Assembly (NCBI RefSeq): GCF_000144605.1
Contig: NC_014375.1
Location: 558,001-622,000 of the forward strand
From: Brevundimonas subvibrioides ATCC 15264
GTDB taxonomy: Bacteria > Pseudomonadota > Alphaproteobacteria > Caulobacterales > Caulobacteraceae
Reading direction: 5' to 3'
DNA length: 64,000 nucleotides
Shown one piece after another: positions 43,480-53,835 of this stretch. Both the position numbers and the translations under genes were made by a program. The stretch's first letter is position 1. Every line of letters begins with the position of its first letter. Below the pieces are notes generated by a model that was not told where the DNA came from, did no database searches, and saw nothing but the letters and a program-made list of their open reading frames with translations.

Positions 43480-43571
43480 AGTGGAGACCGCGACCCGAAG
43501 GGGAATTCGTTGTGGCTGCTGCCTTCCGGCCCTGACCAGGTTGGCGAAGCCTTCGCCCGCGATCTCCGAGG
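43480..43571 (-). ncRNA. ffs: 4.5S/SRP RNA (small bacterial type)
   Basis: On the minus strand the conserved SRP apical segment is present: CCUGGUCAGGGCCGGAAGG followed by CAGCAGCC, with the GGAA tetraloop closed by GCC/GGC and the symmetric loop that contacts the Ffh M domain. Flanking helices close the hairpin: CUUCG with CGAAU, CGAAGG with CCUUCG, and the terminal stem GGAGAUCGCGG with UCGCGGUCUCC. The RNA is about 90 bases; ends are set by the terminal stem and are approximate. Its protein partner ffh is at 34515-36071. Confidence 0.92.
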
Positions 43572-43645
43572 CCTATATCGCTCCGGACGGGTTCGAGATC
43601 AAGGGACCCCTCCCAAGGCCCGGCGAACCCGGCTAGGAAGCCGTC

Positions 43646-44566
43646 ATGGTCCTCCCCGTCCTGAATACCTTCGCCGGCAACCCGCTGGATCGCGCCGGCG
43701 ACCAGAGGAACAGTCCCGACTGGCTGGACGAACAGGCGGCGAACCCCGACGCCCTGGCCTGTGTCTTCTGGAACGGACAGCCGCTGCTGGAGGACCACGC
43801 CGATGGGCCGCGCCTCGTCTGGCTGGCCCTGACCCATGCGCGCGAGATGATCCGGGACGAGGACCGCGAGCTGTTCCTGGGCCTGTGGAAGGGGGCGCCG
43901 TGTTTCGCGATCGAGTTCGGCGGCGCGGCCGATCCGGCGACGGGCCCGGTTCGGGGGCTGGGCACCTTCACCGAGATGCGCGAGGCGGCGGCGGTGCTGT
44001 CGGCGAGCGATGCGGCGATCGCGGGCGGGGCCAAGTCGCTGTTCGACTGGCGACGTCGCCACGGCTTCTGCGCCAACTGCGGACACGAGACCGAGACGGC
44101 CTGTGGCGGGTGGAAGCGGATCTGCCCGGCCTGCACGGCCGAACACTTTCCGCGCGTCGATCCGGTGACGATCATGCTGCCGGTGTTCGGGGATCGCTGC
44201 CTGCTGGGCCGGCAGGCGTCATGGCCCGCGGGGCGGATGTCGGCCCTGGCGGGGTTCCTCGAGCCGGGCGAGACGATCGAGGAGGCCTGCGCCCGCGAGA
44301 TCAAGGAAGAGGCGGGGCTGACGGTGACGGCCACCACCTACCATTCCAGCCAGCCCTGGCCCTTCCCGTCGCAGCTGATGATCGGCCTGATCGCGGAAGT
44401 CAGCGATGACGACGCGACGCCGGACCAGACGGAACTGGAGGAGGTGCGCTGGCTGACCCGGGATGAGGCACGGGCGGTGCTGGCGGGCGCCCATGAGGTG
44501 AAGGCCCCGCCGAAGTTCGCCATCGCCCGGACGCTTCTGGAGCACTGGGCAGGCAGCAGTGAATGA
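43646..44566 (+). CDS. nudC: NAD(+) diphosphatase NudC (NADH pyrophosphatase)
   Basis: 306 residues. N-terminal domain, then a zinc ribbon (FCANCGHETETACGGWKRICPAC), the Nudix box GFLEPGETIEEACAREIKEEAGL, and the NudC signature SQPWPFPSQLM downstream. This combination defines the NADH pyrophosphatase group, which hydrolyses NADH/NAD and also removes NAD caps from RNA. Start as ATG at 43646, 75 bases past the divergent ffs promoter region. A hairpin cluster follows the gene. Confidence 0.94.
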   Translation: MVLPVLNTFAGNPLDRAGDQRNSPDWLDEQAANPDALACVFWNGQPLLEDHADGPRLVWLALTHAREMIRDEDRELFLGLWKGAPCFAIEFGGAADPATGPVRGLGTFTEMREAAAVLSASDAAIAGGAKSLFDWRRRHGFCANCGHETETACGGWKRICPACTAEHFPRVDPVTIMLPVFGDRCLLGRQASWPAGRMSALAGFLEPGETIEEACAREIKEEAGLTVTATTYHSSQPWPFPSQLMIGLIAEVSDDDATPDQTELEEVRWLTRDEARAVLAGAHEVKAPPKFAIARTLLEHWAGSSE

Positions 44567-44597
44567 TGGATAAAATCCAGTAAAAACAACATCATAT

Positions 44598-44746
44598 GGC
44601 GATTTGTCTGGCCATCGCCCTAGATGTTCGCCCATACGGAAATGGACTCGGAAAAACCGAGTCCATTGAGTGCAAGTCGCTGAATTTCTTGCCCTTCAAT
44701 TGCACTCGTTTGGACTCTGTGAGTCCAACGGACCGAAAGGCCGGTC
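44598..44746. repeat. Array of five hairpins carrying four GANTC sites
   Basis: Five inverted repeats lie one after another: GGCGAT/ATCGCC (44598-44619); AATGGACTCGG/CCGAGTCCATT (44641-44667, perfect 11-bp stem, AAAAA loop); GAGTGCAA/TTGCACTC (44668-44707); TTGGACTC/GAGTCCAA (44710-44728, TGT loop); GACCG/CGGTC (44731-44746). The second and fourth each hold two GANTC sites (44645, 44659, 44713, 44721). The stretch is AT-richer than its surroundings and lies between convergent nudC and kdsB, with no classical T-run terminator. Confidence 0.8.
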
Positions 44747-44775
44747 GGGGTTTGGAAGCAGGTGCCCCGGGGGGA

Positions 44776-45510
44776 TCAGCCGGCGGTCGCGGCCAGCGCC
44801 CGCGCCGCTTGCAGATCGGCCGGGTTGTCGACCGAGATCGGGGCCTCGGCGATCACGGCGGCCCAGATCGACAGGCCCATCTCCAGCGCCCGCAGCTGTT
44901 CCAGCTTCTCGCGCTTCTCCAGAGGCGAGGGCGGGGCGGTGCAGAACCGCTTCAGGGCTTCGCGGCGATAGCCGTAGACGCCGATGTGGCGCCACACGGG
45001 CGCGTCTCCGTACAGGGTCGAGCGGGTGAAATAGAGCGCCCGCCCGTGGCGGTGACCCTCTTCGAGAGCCAGCACAGCCTTGACCACATCGACGTTGGTC
45101 CGGTCCGACGGCTCGCTTTCGGGCGCGACCAGGGTGGCGATGTCGCAGGAGGGCTCGCCGTGCAGCAGGGCCGCGCAGGCCGTGGCGATGCCCGGATCGG
45201 CGAAGGGCATGTCGCCCTGCAGATTGATGACCGCGTCATACTCGCCGTCGGGATCCAGCGTCTCCAGCGCCGCCAGCACGCGGTCGGACCCGCTGGGCAG
45301 GTCCGGGTCGGTCAGGACCGCGCGCCCGCCCACGGCCTCGATGGCGGCGACGATCTCGGGATCCCCGGCGGCCACCGCCACCGGCAGGCCGGAATCCATC
45401 GCCCGCTCCCAGGCCCGCACGATCATCGACCGGCCGCCGATGTCGGCCAGGGGCTTGCCGGGCAGGCGCGTGGCGGCCATCCGGGTGGGGATCAGGATCA
45501 GAGGCGTCAT
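44776..45510 (-). CDS. kdsB: CMP-3-deoxy-D-manno-octulosonate (CMP-Kdo) synthetase
   Basis: 244 residues. N-terminal nucleotide-binding IPTRMAATRLPGKPLADIGGRSMIVRAWE, then LPSGSDRVLAALE, INLQGDMPFADP and the conserved HIGVYGYRREAL and EKLEQLRALEMG blocks of KdsB. It activates Kdo with CTP for lipid A-core assembly. The start at 45510 gives the canonical short N-terminus; it shares a divergent promoter region of 154 bases with the cytochrome gene. Confidence 0.94.
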   Translation of the reverse strand: MTPLILIPTRMAATRLPGKPLADIGGRSMIVRAWERAMDSGLPVAVAAGDPEIVAAIEAVGGRAVLTDPDLPSGSDRVLAALETLDPDGEYDAVINLQGDMPFADPGIATACAALLHGEPSCDIATLVAPESEPSDRTNVDVVKAVLALEEGHRHGRALYFTRSTLYGDAPVWRHIGVYGYRREALKRFCTAPPSPLEKREKLEQLRALEMGLSIWAAVIAEAPISVDNPADLQAARALAATAG

Positions 45511-45664
45511 CGATGCGTTTCCTGGCTGCGACTTACCGACACCCGCGAACAGGGGCCGGGCCGGTTGCGAAGGCGGCGCTAGCGTGTCAGAGACCCCCAC
45601 GCAAGAAATTCGCCCGGATTGCTGCAGTGCAACGGGCCTCTAGAAGACGGGATGCGACGACGCG

Positions 45665-46396
45665 ATGAGCGGCGATCTGAAGTTGAACAAGATTTTCGGT
45701 GCGGGCCTGGCGACGGCGTTCGCGATCCTGATGGTCCAGCAGGTGTCCCAGGCGGTCTATACGACCGAGACACCGGAAAAGGCCGGCTACTTCGTCAACG
45801 CGCCGGAAGAAGCCGCCGCCGGGGCCGAGGAAGTCGAACTGATGCCGGATTGGGGCACCGTCCTGCCGGTCGCCGACCTGGCTGCCGGCGAGGCCGCCTT
45901 CGCGCGCTGCCAGGGCTGCCACAACGTGGCCCAGGGCGGCGCGAACGGCACGGGCCCGAACCTGTACGGCGTGGTCGGTGGTCCGGTCATGCATGCCGCG
46001 GGCTTCGCCTATTCGGACGCCATGGCGGCGCACAAGGCCGAGGCCCCGACCTGGGGTTATGACGAGCTGGATCAGTTCCTCCTCGCCCCGGCCAAATATG
46101 TTCCGGGCACCAAGATGTCGTTCGCCGGTCTGCGGGACACGGAAGCGCGCGTGAACCTGATCGCCTATCTGCGCAGCCAAGGCTCGGGCGGTTATGCGAT
46201 CCCCGCGCCCGATCCGACCCGTCAACCCGGTGCCGCCGCGCCGGCCGAGGGGGCCGCCCCCGCCGCCGACGGCGCCGCCGCCGTCCAGGGCGAAGGCGCC
46301 GCCGCCCCGACGGATGGCACCGTGGGCACGGCTCCGGTCCAGGAAGCCCCGGCCGCTCCGCCTGCGGCGGACAGCCCGGCTCCGCCGAACGCCTGA
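45665..46396 (+). CDS. Membrane-anchored c-type cytochrome (CycM-like)
   Basis: 243 residues. An uncleaved N-terminal anchor (KIFGAGLATAFAILMVQQVSQAVY), a linker, and a class I cytochrome c domain with heme motif ARCQGCHN and axial Met in PGTKMSFAGLRDT. After the heme domain comes an Ala/Pro-rich tail of about 75 residues, probably disordered. Proteins of this type carry electrons from the bc1 complex to terminal oxidases in alphaproteobacteria. A terminator follows. Confidence 0.92.
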   Translation: MSGDLKLNKIFGAGLATAFAILMVQQVSQAVYTTETPEKAGYFVNAPEEAAAGAEEVELMPDWGTVLPVADLAAGEAAFARCQGCHNVAQGGANGTGPNLYGVVGGPVMHAAGFAYSDAMAAHKAEAPTWGYDELDQFLLAPAKYVPGTKMSFAGLRDTEARVNLIAYLRSQGSGGYAIPAPDPTRQPGAAAPAEGAAPAADGAAAVQGEGAAAPTDGTVGTAPVQEAPAAPPAADSPAPPNA

Positions 46397-46421
46397 TCGG
46401 CGGTCTCGGACAGACTTCGGA

Positions 46422-46446
46422 CAGGCGGCCTTCGGGCCGCCTGTTT
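46422..46446 (+). terminator. Rho-independent terminator after the cytochrome gene
   Basis: CAGGCGGCC and GGCCGCCTG form a 9-bp stem around a TTCG tetraloop, followed by TTTGCGTT. The short T-tract is weak but the stem is very stable. It ends just before the convergent NlpC/P60 gene. Confidence 0.75.
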
Positions 46447-46450
46447 GCGT

Positions 46451-47275
46451 TCAGGGGGTCAGGCGGCGGAAGACGGCCGGCTGGAAGCCGTCGGCCAGAT
46501 ACCGGGCGTCCGCCTCGGCGAAGGCCTCGACCACCACCGCGCCGTGATGGCCGGTGGCGTGCAGGACGCGCGCCTGATCCAGCATGAAGGCCGAATGGCC
46601 GGTCCAGCTCTGGCCCGGCTGGATGTTCAGCCAGACGGCGAGATCGCCGCGGCGGGCTTCGGCGCGCGAGACGGCCTGGCCGAGTTCGGCCTGGTGATGC
46701 GAGCGGCGCGGTGCGGCGAGGCCACAGGCCAGCAGGGCCTGCTGCACCAGGCCCGAACAGTCGGTGGCGAGGGACGACCGCGCGCCGAGCGCATGGGGCA
46801 CGCCCACCAGCCGTTCCGCCACGGTGACCGGGTCTGTTTCGAAATCGCCGATCTCGACCAGACCGGCCTGCGCGGCCTCTCCGCTCCGGACCAGGGCGTT
46901 CAGCGGCAGGTCGCCGTCGACAGCGGCGATCCGGTGGGTGGGGAGGGCACCCGCCCCGCCGAGAGCCTCGGCGTCCATCCAGCCGACGGTACCGTCCCGG
47001 CGAGCCTGGCCCCAGACGCGACCCCCGCGCCGCTCCAGAGCGTCGAAGATCTCGCCGAACAGAAGCTGATCGACCCGTTCCGAGGCCGGCGAGGCCTCGG
47101 CGTGAATATCGGCCAAGGCCTGGACACAGCGCAGCGGCTCGGTCGCCCGGTAGGCCTGCGCCCGGACACGGCCTTCCAGCGTCAGCGCGGCCAGATCAGG
47201 CCGGGCCAGCGTGGTCGCCGGATCGAGGGTGGCAGAGGGGTCGGTCAAACGCGAAGGCCCTGACGATTGGCCCAC
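46451..47275 (-). CDS. NlpC/P60 (C40) cysteine peptidase with SH3 regions
   Basis: About 274 residues from a GTG at 47275 (start uncertain, weak ribosome site). An N-terminal SH3-like part (QALADIHAEASPASERVDQLLFGEIFDALERRGGRVWGQARRDGTVGWMD) precedes the NlpC/P60 domain with catalytic Cys in LATDCSGLVQQAL and His in SWTGHSAFML. Such enzymes cleave the D-gamma-glutamyl-diamino acid bond in murein peptides; with no clear signal peptide it may act on recycled muropeptides in the cytoplasm. The M17 aminopeptidase gene lies upstream on the same strand. Confidence 0.88.
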   Translation of the reverse strand: MGQSSGPSRLTDPSATLDPATTLARPDLAALTLEGRVRAQAYRATEPLRCVQALADIHAEASPASERVDQLLFGEIFDALERRGGRVWGQARRDGTVGWMDAEALGGAGALPTHRIAAVDGDLPLNALVRSGEAAQAGLVEIGDFETDPVTVAERLVGVPHALGARSSLATDCSGLVQQALLACGLAAPRRSHHQAELGQAVSRAEARRGDLAVWLNIQPGQSWTGHSAFMLDQARVLHATGHHGAVVVEAFAEADARYLADGFQPAVFRRLTP

Positions 47276-47852
47276 CCTTTTGCCCGACGAAGGCGAAAGT
47301 CCCGTTAATGGCGCGACGCAGTCCGGATATCTTGAATCCCGGTCGGAGAACGCCAGTTCAGTCGGGCGTGGCCAGGGAGGGACGGATGCTGCTGGTGCTT
47401 GCAGGGATGGTGGTGGTCATCGGCGTGATGCGAGCCTTTCCGGACACGGAGATCGGGCGGGCGCTGAACCGCTGGCTGGTCGAGGCTCCCGCGCGCGGCT
47501 TGAACCGGCTGAGGCGCGGCCGGATCGCCTTCTACGCCCTTCTGGCCATGGCCGGAGTCGGGCTGGTGGTGCTGTTCGAGGCCGACGGGATGCGGCTGTT
47601 CGGGTTGATGCTCCCCGACACGCTGGCATGGTTCGCCCTGTTCGATGTCGGGGTCTTCGTCGACGCCCTGCTGATCGCGGGTGCCATCGCGGCCACGAAC
47701 GGTCTGCGCGCGATCCGGGCCCAGGCGATCGCTGTGCCCCGTCTTGTCCGGACAATGGCGCGCCGGGGCGCTGCGCGCGCCCGCCGGGTGCCCAGATCGT
47801 CATCCCCACCGACGGAAGGCCCCTCCGACGGAGACGGTCGACCGTGGGGTGT

Positions 47853-49250
<1,398 letters not shown>

Positions 49251-49330
49251 GGAGGGCCTTGGATACGGATTAACCAATGATTGACGCGAAGAGCGGACTC
49301 TGCGGGTCGAAGACATTCGCCGGGTGACCC

Positions 49331-50158
49331 ATGTCGCGCAATCGCTCCCTGATCTCAATGACCCTGGCGGCCCTGTCGCTCGCCGGAGCGGGCGCGGCCG
49401 TCGCGCAGACCGCCGATCCCGCAGCGGCGTCCGCGCCGCGCCAGCCGGCCTCGGCCGAGGAGAGGGCCGCCTACGGCCGCCTGGATCCTCTGGCCCGGTC
49501 GGTGTTCTGGTCGCGCGAGATGGAGGTGAACCCCGCCGACCCGGTGGCGGGCGTCCGTCTGGTCGAGGCCCTGCGCCAGCTGGGCCAGTTCGATCAGGCC
49601 ACCACCGTCGGTCAGCAGGTGCTGGTGATCCAGCCGCAGAACGTCGAGGCGATGCTGGAGATCGGGCGCACCCAGATCGCCCGGGGACAGGCCTTCTACG
49701 GCATCGCGCCGCTGGAACAGGCGCGCAGCCTGGCACCCACCGACTGGCGCCCGCTGTCGCTGCTGGGTGTGGCCTATCAGCAGGTCAGCCGCACGGCCGA
49801 TGCCCGGGAGGCCTGGAACGCGGCCCTGACCCTGTCGCCGGACAATCCCGAGGTCCTGACCAACGCCGCCATGGCCCTGGCCACCGACGGGGATGCCCCG
49901 GGAGCCGAGACCCTGTTGCGCCGCGCCGTCACCCAGCCGGCCGCGACGCAGAAGATGCGACTGAACCTGGCCATGGTTCTGGGGCTCCAGGGCAAGACGG
50001 GCGAGGCGGAGCAGATCATCCGCCGCGAGCTTCCCCCTGCCTCGGCCGAGCGGAACCTGCAGTGGCTGCGCAGCCAGGGCCGGACGGCCGCGCCCGCGAC
50101 GTCCGACACGACCGCCCTGGCGTCAGCCCGAACCTGGTCCTCGCTGCAGGGCCAGTAG
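49331..50158 (+). CDS. Exported tetratricopeptide-repeat protein (TadD-like)
   Basis: 275 residues with a signal peptide (LISMTLAALSLAGAGAAVAQ). About four TPR-like helix pairs follow (for example FDQATTVGQQVLVIQPQNVEAMLEIGRTQIARGQAFYGIAPLEQARSLAPTDW, and TADAREAWNAALTLSPDNPEVLTNAAMALATDGDAPGAETLLRRAV). The layout resembles the TadD protein of Tad/Flp pilus systems, but no other tad gene is nearby, so this is only a similarity. Confidence 0.8.
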   Translation: MSRNRSLISMTLAALSLAGAGAAVAQTADPAAASAPRQPASAEERAAYGRLDPLARSVFWSREMEVNPADPVAGVRLVEALRQLGQFDQATTVGQQVLVIQPQNVEAMLEIGRTQIARGQAFYGIAPLEQARSLAPTDWRPLSLLGVAYQQVSRTADAREAWNAALTLSPDNPEVLTNAAMALATDGDAPGAETLLRRAVTQPAATQKMRLNLAMVLGLQGKTGEAEQIIRRELPPASAERNLQWLRSQGRTAAPATSDTTALASARTWSSLQGQ

Positions 50159-50161
50159 GCG

Positions 50162-50731
50162 TCAGTCCGCCTTGACGTCGGCCAGCTCCAGACGGGCGCG
50201 CAGGCGTTCGTCGGAAGACACGGCCTGGGCGATGGCGTTGAACCGGTCCAGAGCCAGACCCGAGGCCGACACGGCAGAGGCCATGGCGGCCTGCTGCTCG
50301 GTCGTGGGGGCCGAGCCGTCGGTCGGGGCCGCCGCGCGCACCTGAACCATGGCCGCCCCGAACTGGGCGATCTCGGCGTCGGTCACCGAGGCGGCGACGG
50401 AGCCGGCCGGAGAGTCCGGGGTCGCCAGCACGGCGAGGCGCGCCTGCAGCACCTCATCGGTCGAGACGGCGGTGGCGAGCGCGTTGAAGGCGGTGATGTC
50501 CATGCCGGACGACGAGACCGCCGCGGCCATGGCGGCCTGCTGTTCGGCGTTCGGCGCGCTGCCGTCGGTCGGGGCGGCGGCGCGGACGGCGCTCATCGCC
50601 GTGCCGAAGGCCTGGAGCTGGGCGTCGGAATATTCGGTCGCCTGGGTCACGGCCACGGGTGCGGCCAGGGCACCGGTGGCGACCCCCGTCAGGGCGAGGG
50701 CGGATACGGCGGCGATCAGGGTCAGGCGCAT
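50162..50731 (-). CDS. Secreted protein with two tandem DUF4168-like units
   Basis: 189 residues with a signal peptide (LTLIAAVSALALTGVATGALA). The mature part consists of two near-identical halves of about 68 residues: YSDAQLQAFGTAMSAVRAAAP to VLQARLAV, and VTDAEIAQFGAAMVQVRAAAP to RLRARLEL, sharing TDGSAP and EQQAAMA. Each resembles a DUF4168 unit (helical, periplasmic). The duplication is internal to the gene. Function unknown. Confidence 0.85.
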   Translation of the reverse strand: MRLTLIAAVSALALTGVATGALAAPVAVTQATEYSDAQLQAFGTAMSAVRAAAPTDGSAPNAEQQAAMAAAVSSSGMDITAFNALATAVSTDEVLQARLAVLATPDSPAGSVAASVTDAEIAQFGAAMVQVRAAAPTDGSAPTTEQQAAMASAVSASGLALDRFNAIAQAVSSDERLRARLELADVKAD

Positions 50732-50876
50732 GGGTGTTCCTTGGCAGTTTCGAGACAGACGTGTCGGGGACGGAGGAAGGCTAGCCAGCCCTCAACTCTG
50801 TGACAAATGCACGGTTCCTGACGATGGGCCGCGCGCCCATCTTCTCCCGGTGCCCCGCCCCGCCTATCTTGGCCGG

Positions 50877-51332
50877 ATGATCGACGACCTTTACAGCGCG
50901 CGCATCCTGACGCTGGCGGCGAACCTGCCTCACGCCGGGCGGCTGACGGCCCCGGAAGGCACGGGCGACCGGACCGCGAAGCTGTGCGGATCGCGCGCCA
51001 TCGTCGACGTCACCCTCGACGCCGACGGGCGCGTGGCCGGGTTCGCCCAGGACGTGAAGGCCTGCGCCCTGGGCCAGGCGGCCGCGGGGGTTCTCGGCGA
51101 GGCGGTCATCGGGGCCTCCGATGCGGAACTCCGGGCCGCCCGCGACGCCATGCTGGCCATGCTGAAGTCCGGCGGCGACGGACCGGACGGTCGCTTCGAG
51201 GGCCTGCGCGCGCTGAAACAGGTCGCCGCCTATCCCGCGCGCCACGCCTCGACCATGGTGGCCATCGAGGCGACTTTGGAGGCCGTATCCCAGGCTCAGG
51301 GCGTCCACGCCCCGCGTACCGGCGCCGCGTGA
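50877..51332 (+). CDS. IscU/NifU-N-like iron-sulfur scaffold, variant lacking the third Cys
   Basis: 151 residues. [23 protein letters not shown] and [36 protein letters not shown] match the IscU/NifU-N fold with the first two cluster cysteines (37 and about 61). The usual third Cys (KCA) region reads YPARHASTM. The stop overlaps the GTG of yidD (51329-51332). The same order scaffold-yidD is frequent in alphaproteobacteria. Confidence 0.85.
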   Translation: MIDDLYSARILTLAANLPHAGRLTAPEGTGDRTAKLCGSRAIVDVTLDADGRVAGFAQDVKACALGQAAAGVLGEAVIGASDAELRAARDAMLAMLKSGGDGPDGRFEGLRALKQVAAYPARHASTMVAIEATLEAVSQAQGVHAPRTGAA

Positions 51333-51616
51333 CGGATCACGGCCCGCCCCTCGAGACGCCCGTCACCCTGTACGAACGCGGGGTGCGCGCGGCGCATCGC
51401 GGCTACAAGCTGACGCTCAGCCCGTTCTTCGGCCAGTCCTGCCGGTTCCTGCCGACCTGTTCGGATTACGGCCGCGACGCCCTGATACGGCATGGTCTGC
51501 GAAAGGGGGGGTGGCTGACGCTGCGCAGGCTCTGTAAATGCCACCCCTTCGGCGGTTCGGGATACGACCCCGTGCCTGCAAAAGACGCACCGCCCCTTGA
51601 GACTGAAGACCGATGA
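51329..51616 (+). CDS. yidD: Membrane protein insertion efficiency factor YidD
   Basis: 95 residues from a GTG overlapping the scaffold gene. Family hallmark: [29 protein letters not shown] and [24 protein letters not shown] with its conserved cysteines. YidD assists YidC-mediated membrane insertion; it is a small membrane-associated protein. Its stop overlaps the thrS start (ATGA at 51613-51616). Confidence 0.93.
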   Translation: MTDHGPPLETPVTLYERGVRAAHRGYKLTLSPFFGQSCRFLPTCSDYGRDALIRHGLRKGGWLTLRRLCKCHPFGGSGYDPVPAKDAPPLETEDR

Positions 51617-53532
51617 TCCAGCTGACCTTTCCCGACGGCGCGACGCGTGAGTATCCGGCCGGATCGACCGCGCGCGACGTGGCCCATGCCATCTCGCCGT
51701 CGCTGGCCAAGAAGGCCGTCCTGGCCGAACTGAACGGCGAGCAGCGCGACCTGAACCGTGTGCTGGAGACGGGCGGATCGTTCCGCCTGATCATGCGCGA
51801 CGACCCCGAGGCGCTCTACACCATCCGCCACGACACGGCCCACGTGCTGGCCGAGGCCGTGCAGACGCTGTTTCCCGGCACCCAGGTCACGATCGGCCCG
51901 GCCATCGAGGACGGCTTCTATTACGACTTCTTCCGCGAGACGCCCTTCTCGACCGACGACTTCGCCGCCATCGAGAAGGAGATGTCGCGGATCGTGGATC
52001 GCGACGCGAAGTTCGAGCGCGAGGTCTGGGACCGCGACGAGGCGATCACCTTCTTCGAAGCGAAGGGCGAGAAGTTCAAGGCCGAGCTGATCCGCGATCT
52101 GCCGGGCGACCAGACGATCACCCTGTACAAGCAGGGCGACTGGATCGACCTGTGCCGGGGCCCGCACTTCCCGTCGACGAAGTCGGTGGGCAAGGCGTTC
52201 AAGCTGACCAAGCTGGCGGGGGCCTACTGGCGGGGCGATTCCAACCGCGAGCAGCTGCAGCGCATCTACGGCACCGCCTGGGCCACCAAGGACGATCTCG
52301 ACGCCTATCTGCTGCGCATCGAGGAGGCCGAGAAGCGGGATCACCGCAAGCTGGGCCGCCAGATGGAGCTCTTCCACATGCAGGAAGAGGGCCGGGGGAT
52401 GGTCTTCTGGCACCCCAAGGGCTGGATCCTGTGGCAGGTCATCGAGGCCTATATGCGCCGCCGCCTGGACGCCGCGGGCTATGTCGAGGTCAAGACGCCC
52501 CAGGTGCTGGATCGCAAATTCTGGGAGGCCTCCGGCCACTGGGAGAAATACCGGCCCAACATGTTCGTCTGCGAGACGGTGGAGGGCGAGACCCTCAGCC
52601 TGAAGCCGATGAACTGCCCGGGCCACGTGCAGATCTTCGGCATCGGCCAGCGGTCGTACCGCGAGCTGCCGCTGCGCATGGCCGAGTTCGGGGCCTGCCA
52701 CCGCTACGAGCCGTCGGGAGCCCTGCACGGGCTGATGCGGGTGCGCGGCTTCACCCAGGACGACGCCCATATCTTCTGCCGCGAGGACCAGATCGTGGAG
52801 GAGACGCGCCGGTTCATCGAACTGACCCGGATCGTCCACGCCGACCTCGGCATGCAGACGGCCTACATCAACCTGGCGACGCGCCCGGACGTGCGGGCGG
52901 GATCGGACGAATTCTGGGACAAGGCGGAGGGCATGCTGGGCGAGGCGGCGCGCCTGGCCGGGGTCGATCCGGTCATCGCCGAGGGCGACGGCGCCTTCTA
53001 TGCGCCCAAGCTGGATTTCGTGGTCAAGGACGCCATCGGCCGCGAATGGACGTGCGGAACGCTGCAGCTGGACTACGTCCTGCCCGAGCGACTGAACGCC
53101 GAATACGTCGGCGAGGACGGGCAGAAGCACCGGCCGGTCATGCTGCACCGGGCCATCCTGGGATCGTTCGAACGCTTCATCGGCATCATGATCGAGAACT
53201 ACGCGGGAGCCTTCCCGCTGTGGCTCGCGCCGGTCCAGGCGGTGGTTGCCACCATCACCTCGGACGCTGACGGCTATGCCGAAGAGGTGGCCGCGAAGTT
53301 CAAGGCGGCGGGCCTGAGGGTCGAGACCGACCTCCGGAACGAGAAGGTCGGTTACAAGGTGCGCGAACACTCGGTCGGCAAGGTGCCGGTCATCGCCGTG
53401 GTCGGCCGCAACGAGGCCGAACAGGGCCAGGTCGCCATCCGCCGCCTTGGCTCCCAGGCCCAGACGGTGGTCTCGGTCGAGGAGGCCATCCGCATCCTGA
53501 CCGAAGAAGCGACGCCGCCCGACCTGCGCTAG
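51613..53532 (+). CDS. thrS: Threonyl-tRNA synthetase
   Basis: 639 residues, standard. N-terminal TGS domain ([26 protein letters not shown]), editing domain with [30 protein letters not shown], class II core with zinc Cys in [10 protein letters not shown] and the [21 protein letters not shown] motif, and the anticodon domain at the C-terminus ([22 protein letters not shown]). It charges tRNA-Thr. The start overlaps the yidD stop, so the three genes from 50877 form a tightly coupled operon. Confidence 0.97.
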   Translation: MIQLTFPDGATREYPAGSTARDVAHAISPSLAKKAVLAELNGEQRDLNRVLETGGSFRLIMRDDPEALYTIRHDTAHVLAEAVQTLFPGTQVTIGPAIEDGFYYDFFRETPFSTDDFAAIEKEMSRIVDRDAKFEREVWDRDEAITFFEAKGEKFKAELIRDLPGDQTITLYKQGDWIDLCRGPHFPSTKSVGKAFKLTKLAGAYWRGDSNREQLQRIYGTAWATKDDLDAYLLRIEEAEKRDHRKLGRQMELFHMQEEGRGMVFWHPKGWILWQVIEAYMRRRLDAAGYVEVKTPQVLDRKFWEASGHWEKYRPNMFVCETVEGETLSLKPMNCPGHVQIFGIGQRSYRELPLRMAEFGACHRYEPSGALHGLMRVRGFTQDDAHIFCREDQIVEETRRFIELTRIVHADLGMQTAYINLATRPDVRAGSDEFWDKAEGMLGEAARLAGVDPVIAEGDGAFYAPKLDFVVKDAIGREWTCGTLQLDYVLPERLNAEYVGEDGQKHRPVMLHRAILGSFERFIGIMIENYAGAFPLWLAPVQAVVATITSDADGYAEEVAAKFKAAGLRVETDLRNEKVGYKVREHSVGKVPVIAVVGRNEAEQGQVAIRRLGSQAQTVVSVEEAIRILTEEATPPDLR

Positions 53533-53733
53533 TCAGCGCCGATCCTGGGCCAGTCGGCGGATCGTGGCGATGCGGACGTCGTCGAGCAGGATATGGGCCG
53601 CGATCCCGCTGGTGTGGGTCTGCAGCAGGGCTTCGGCCTGGGCCCGCGCCTCGGCTTCGCTCTCGGCATCGAGCGCCTCCATATGGGGCGTTCCCATGAT
53701 GTCGCGCTCGATGAAGCAGAAATAGGTCGGCAA
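53533..53733 (-). CDS. Small DUF6894-like protein
   Basis: 66 residues starting at a TTG (PTYFCFIERDIMGTPHMEALDAESEAEARAQAEALL) with AGGAG seven bases upstream; the longer reading with ATG lacks a ribosome site. The pattern of an N-terminal PxYFxF strand, then an Ala/Glu helix and a C-terminal strand resembles DUF6894-type small proteins common in alphaproteobacteria. Its stop directly follows the thrS stop on the other strand. Function unknown. Confidence 0.65.
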   Translation of the reverse strand: MPTYFCFIERDIMGTPHMEALDAESEAEARAQAEALLQTHTSGIAAHILLDDVRIATIRRLAQDRR

Positions 53734-53835
53734 GGGCGGGCTCCTGAACAGACCGTGAACTAGCACGCTGTTCGCCCGAACTGTGCCCGGTGCCGCACAC
53801 AGGGATCGCAGACGGGCCTGAAGCGTTGCGGTGGA

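Noticed and set aside
44641..44728. Hairpins as an attC site or integron remnant
   Set aside because: No integrase gene, no cassette and no R''/R' core motifs; the structure fits better as regulatory or structured RNA.
51466..53370. 634-codon minus-strand frame
   Set aside because: Antisense to thrS; composition is that of a codon shadow.
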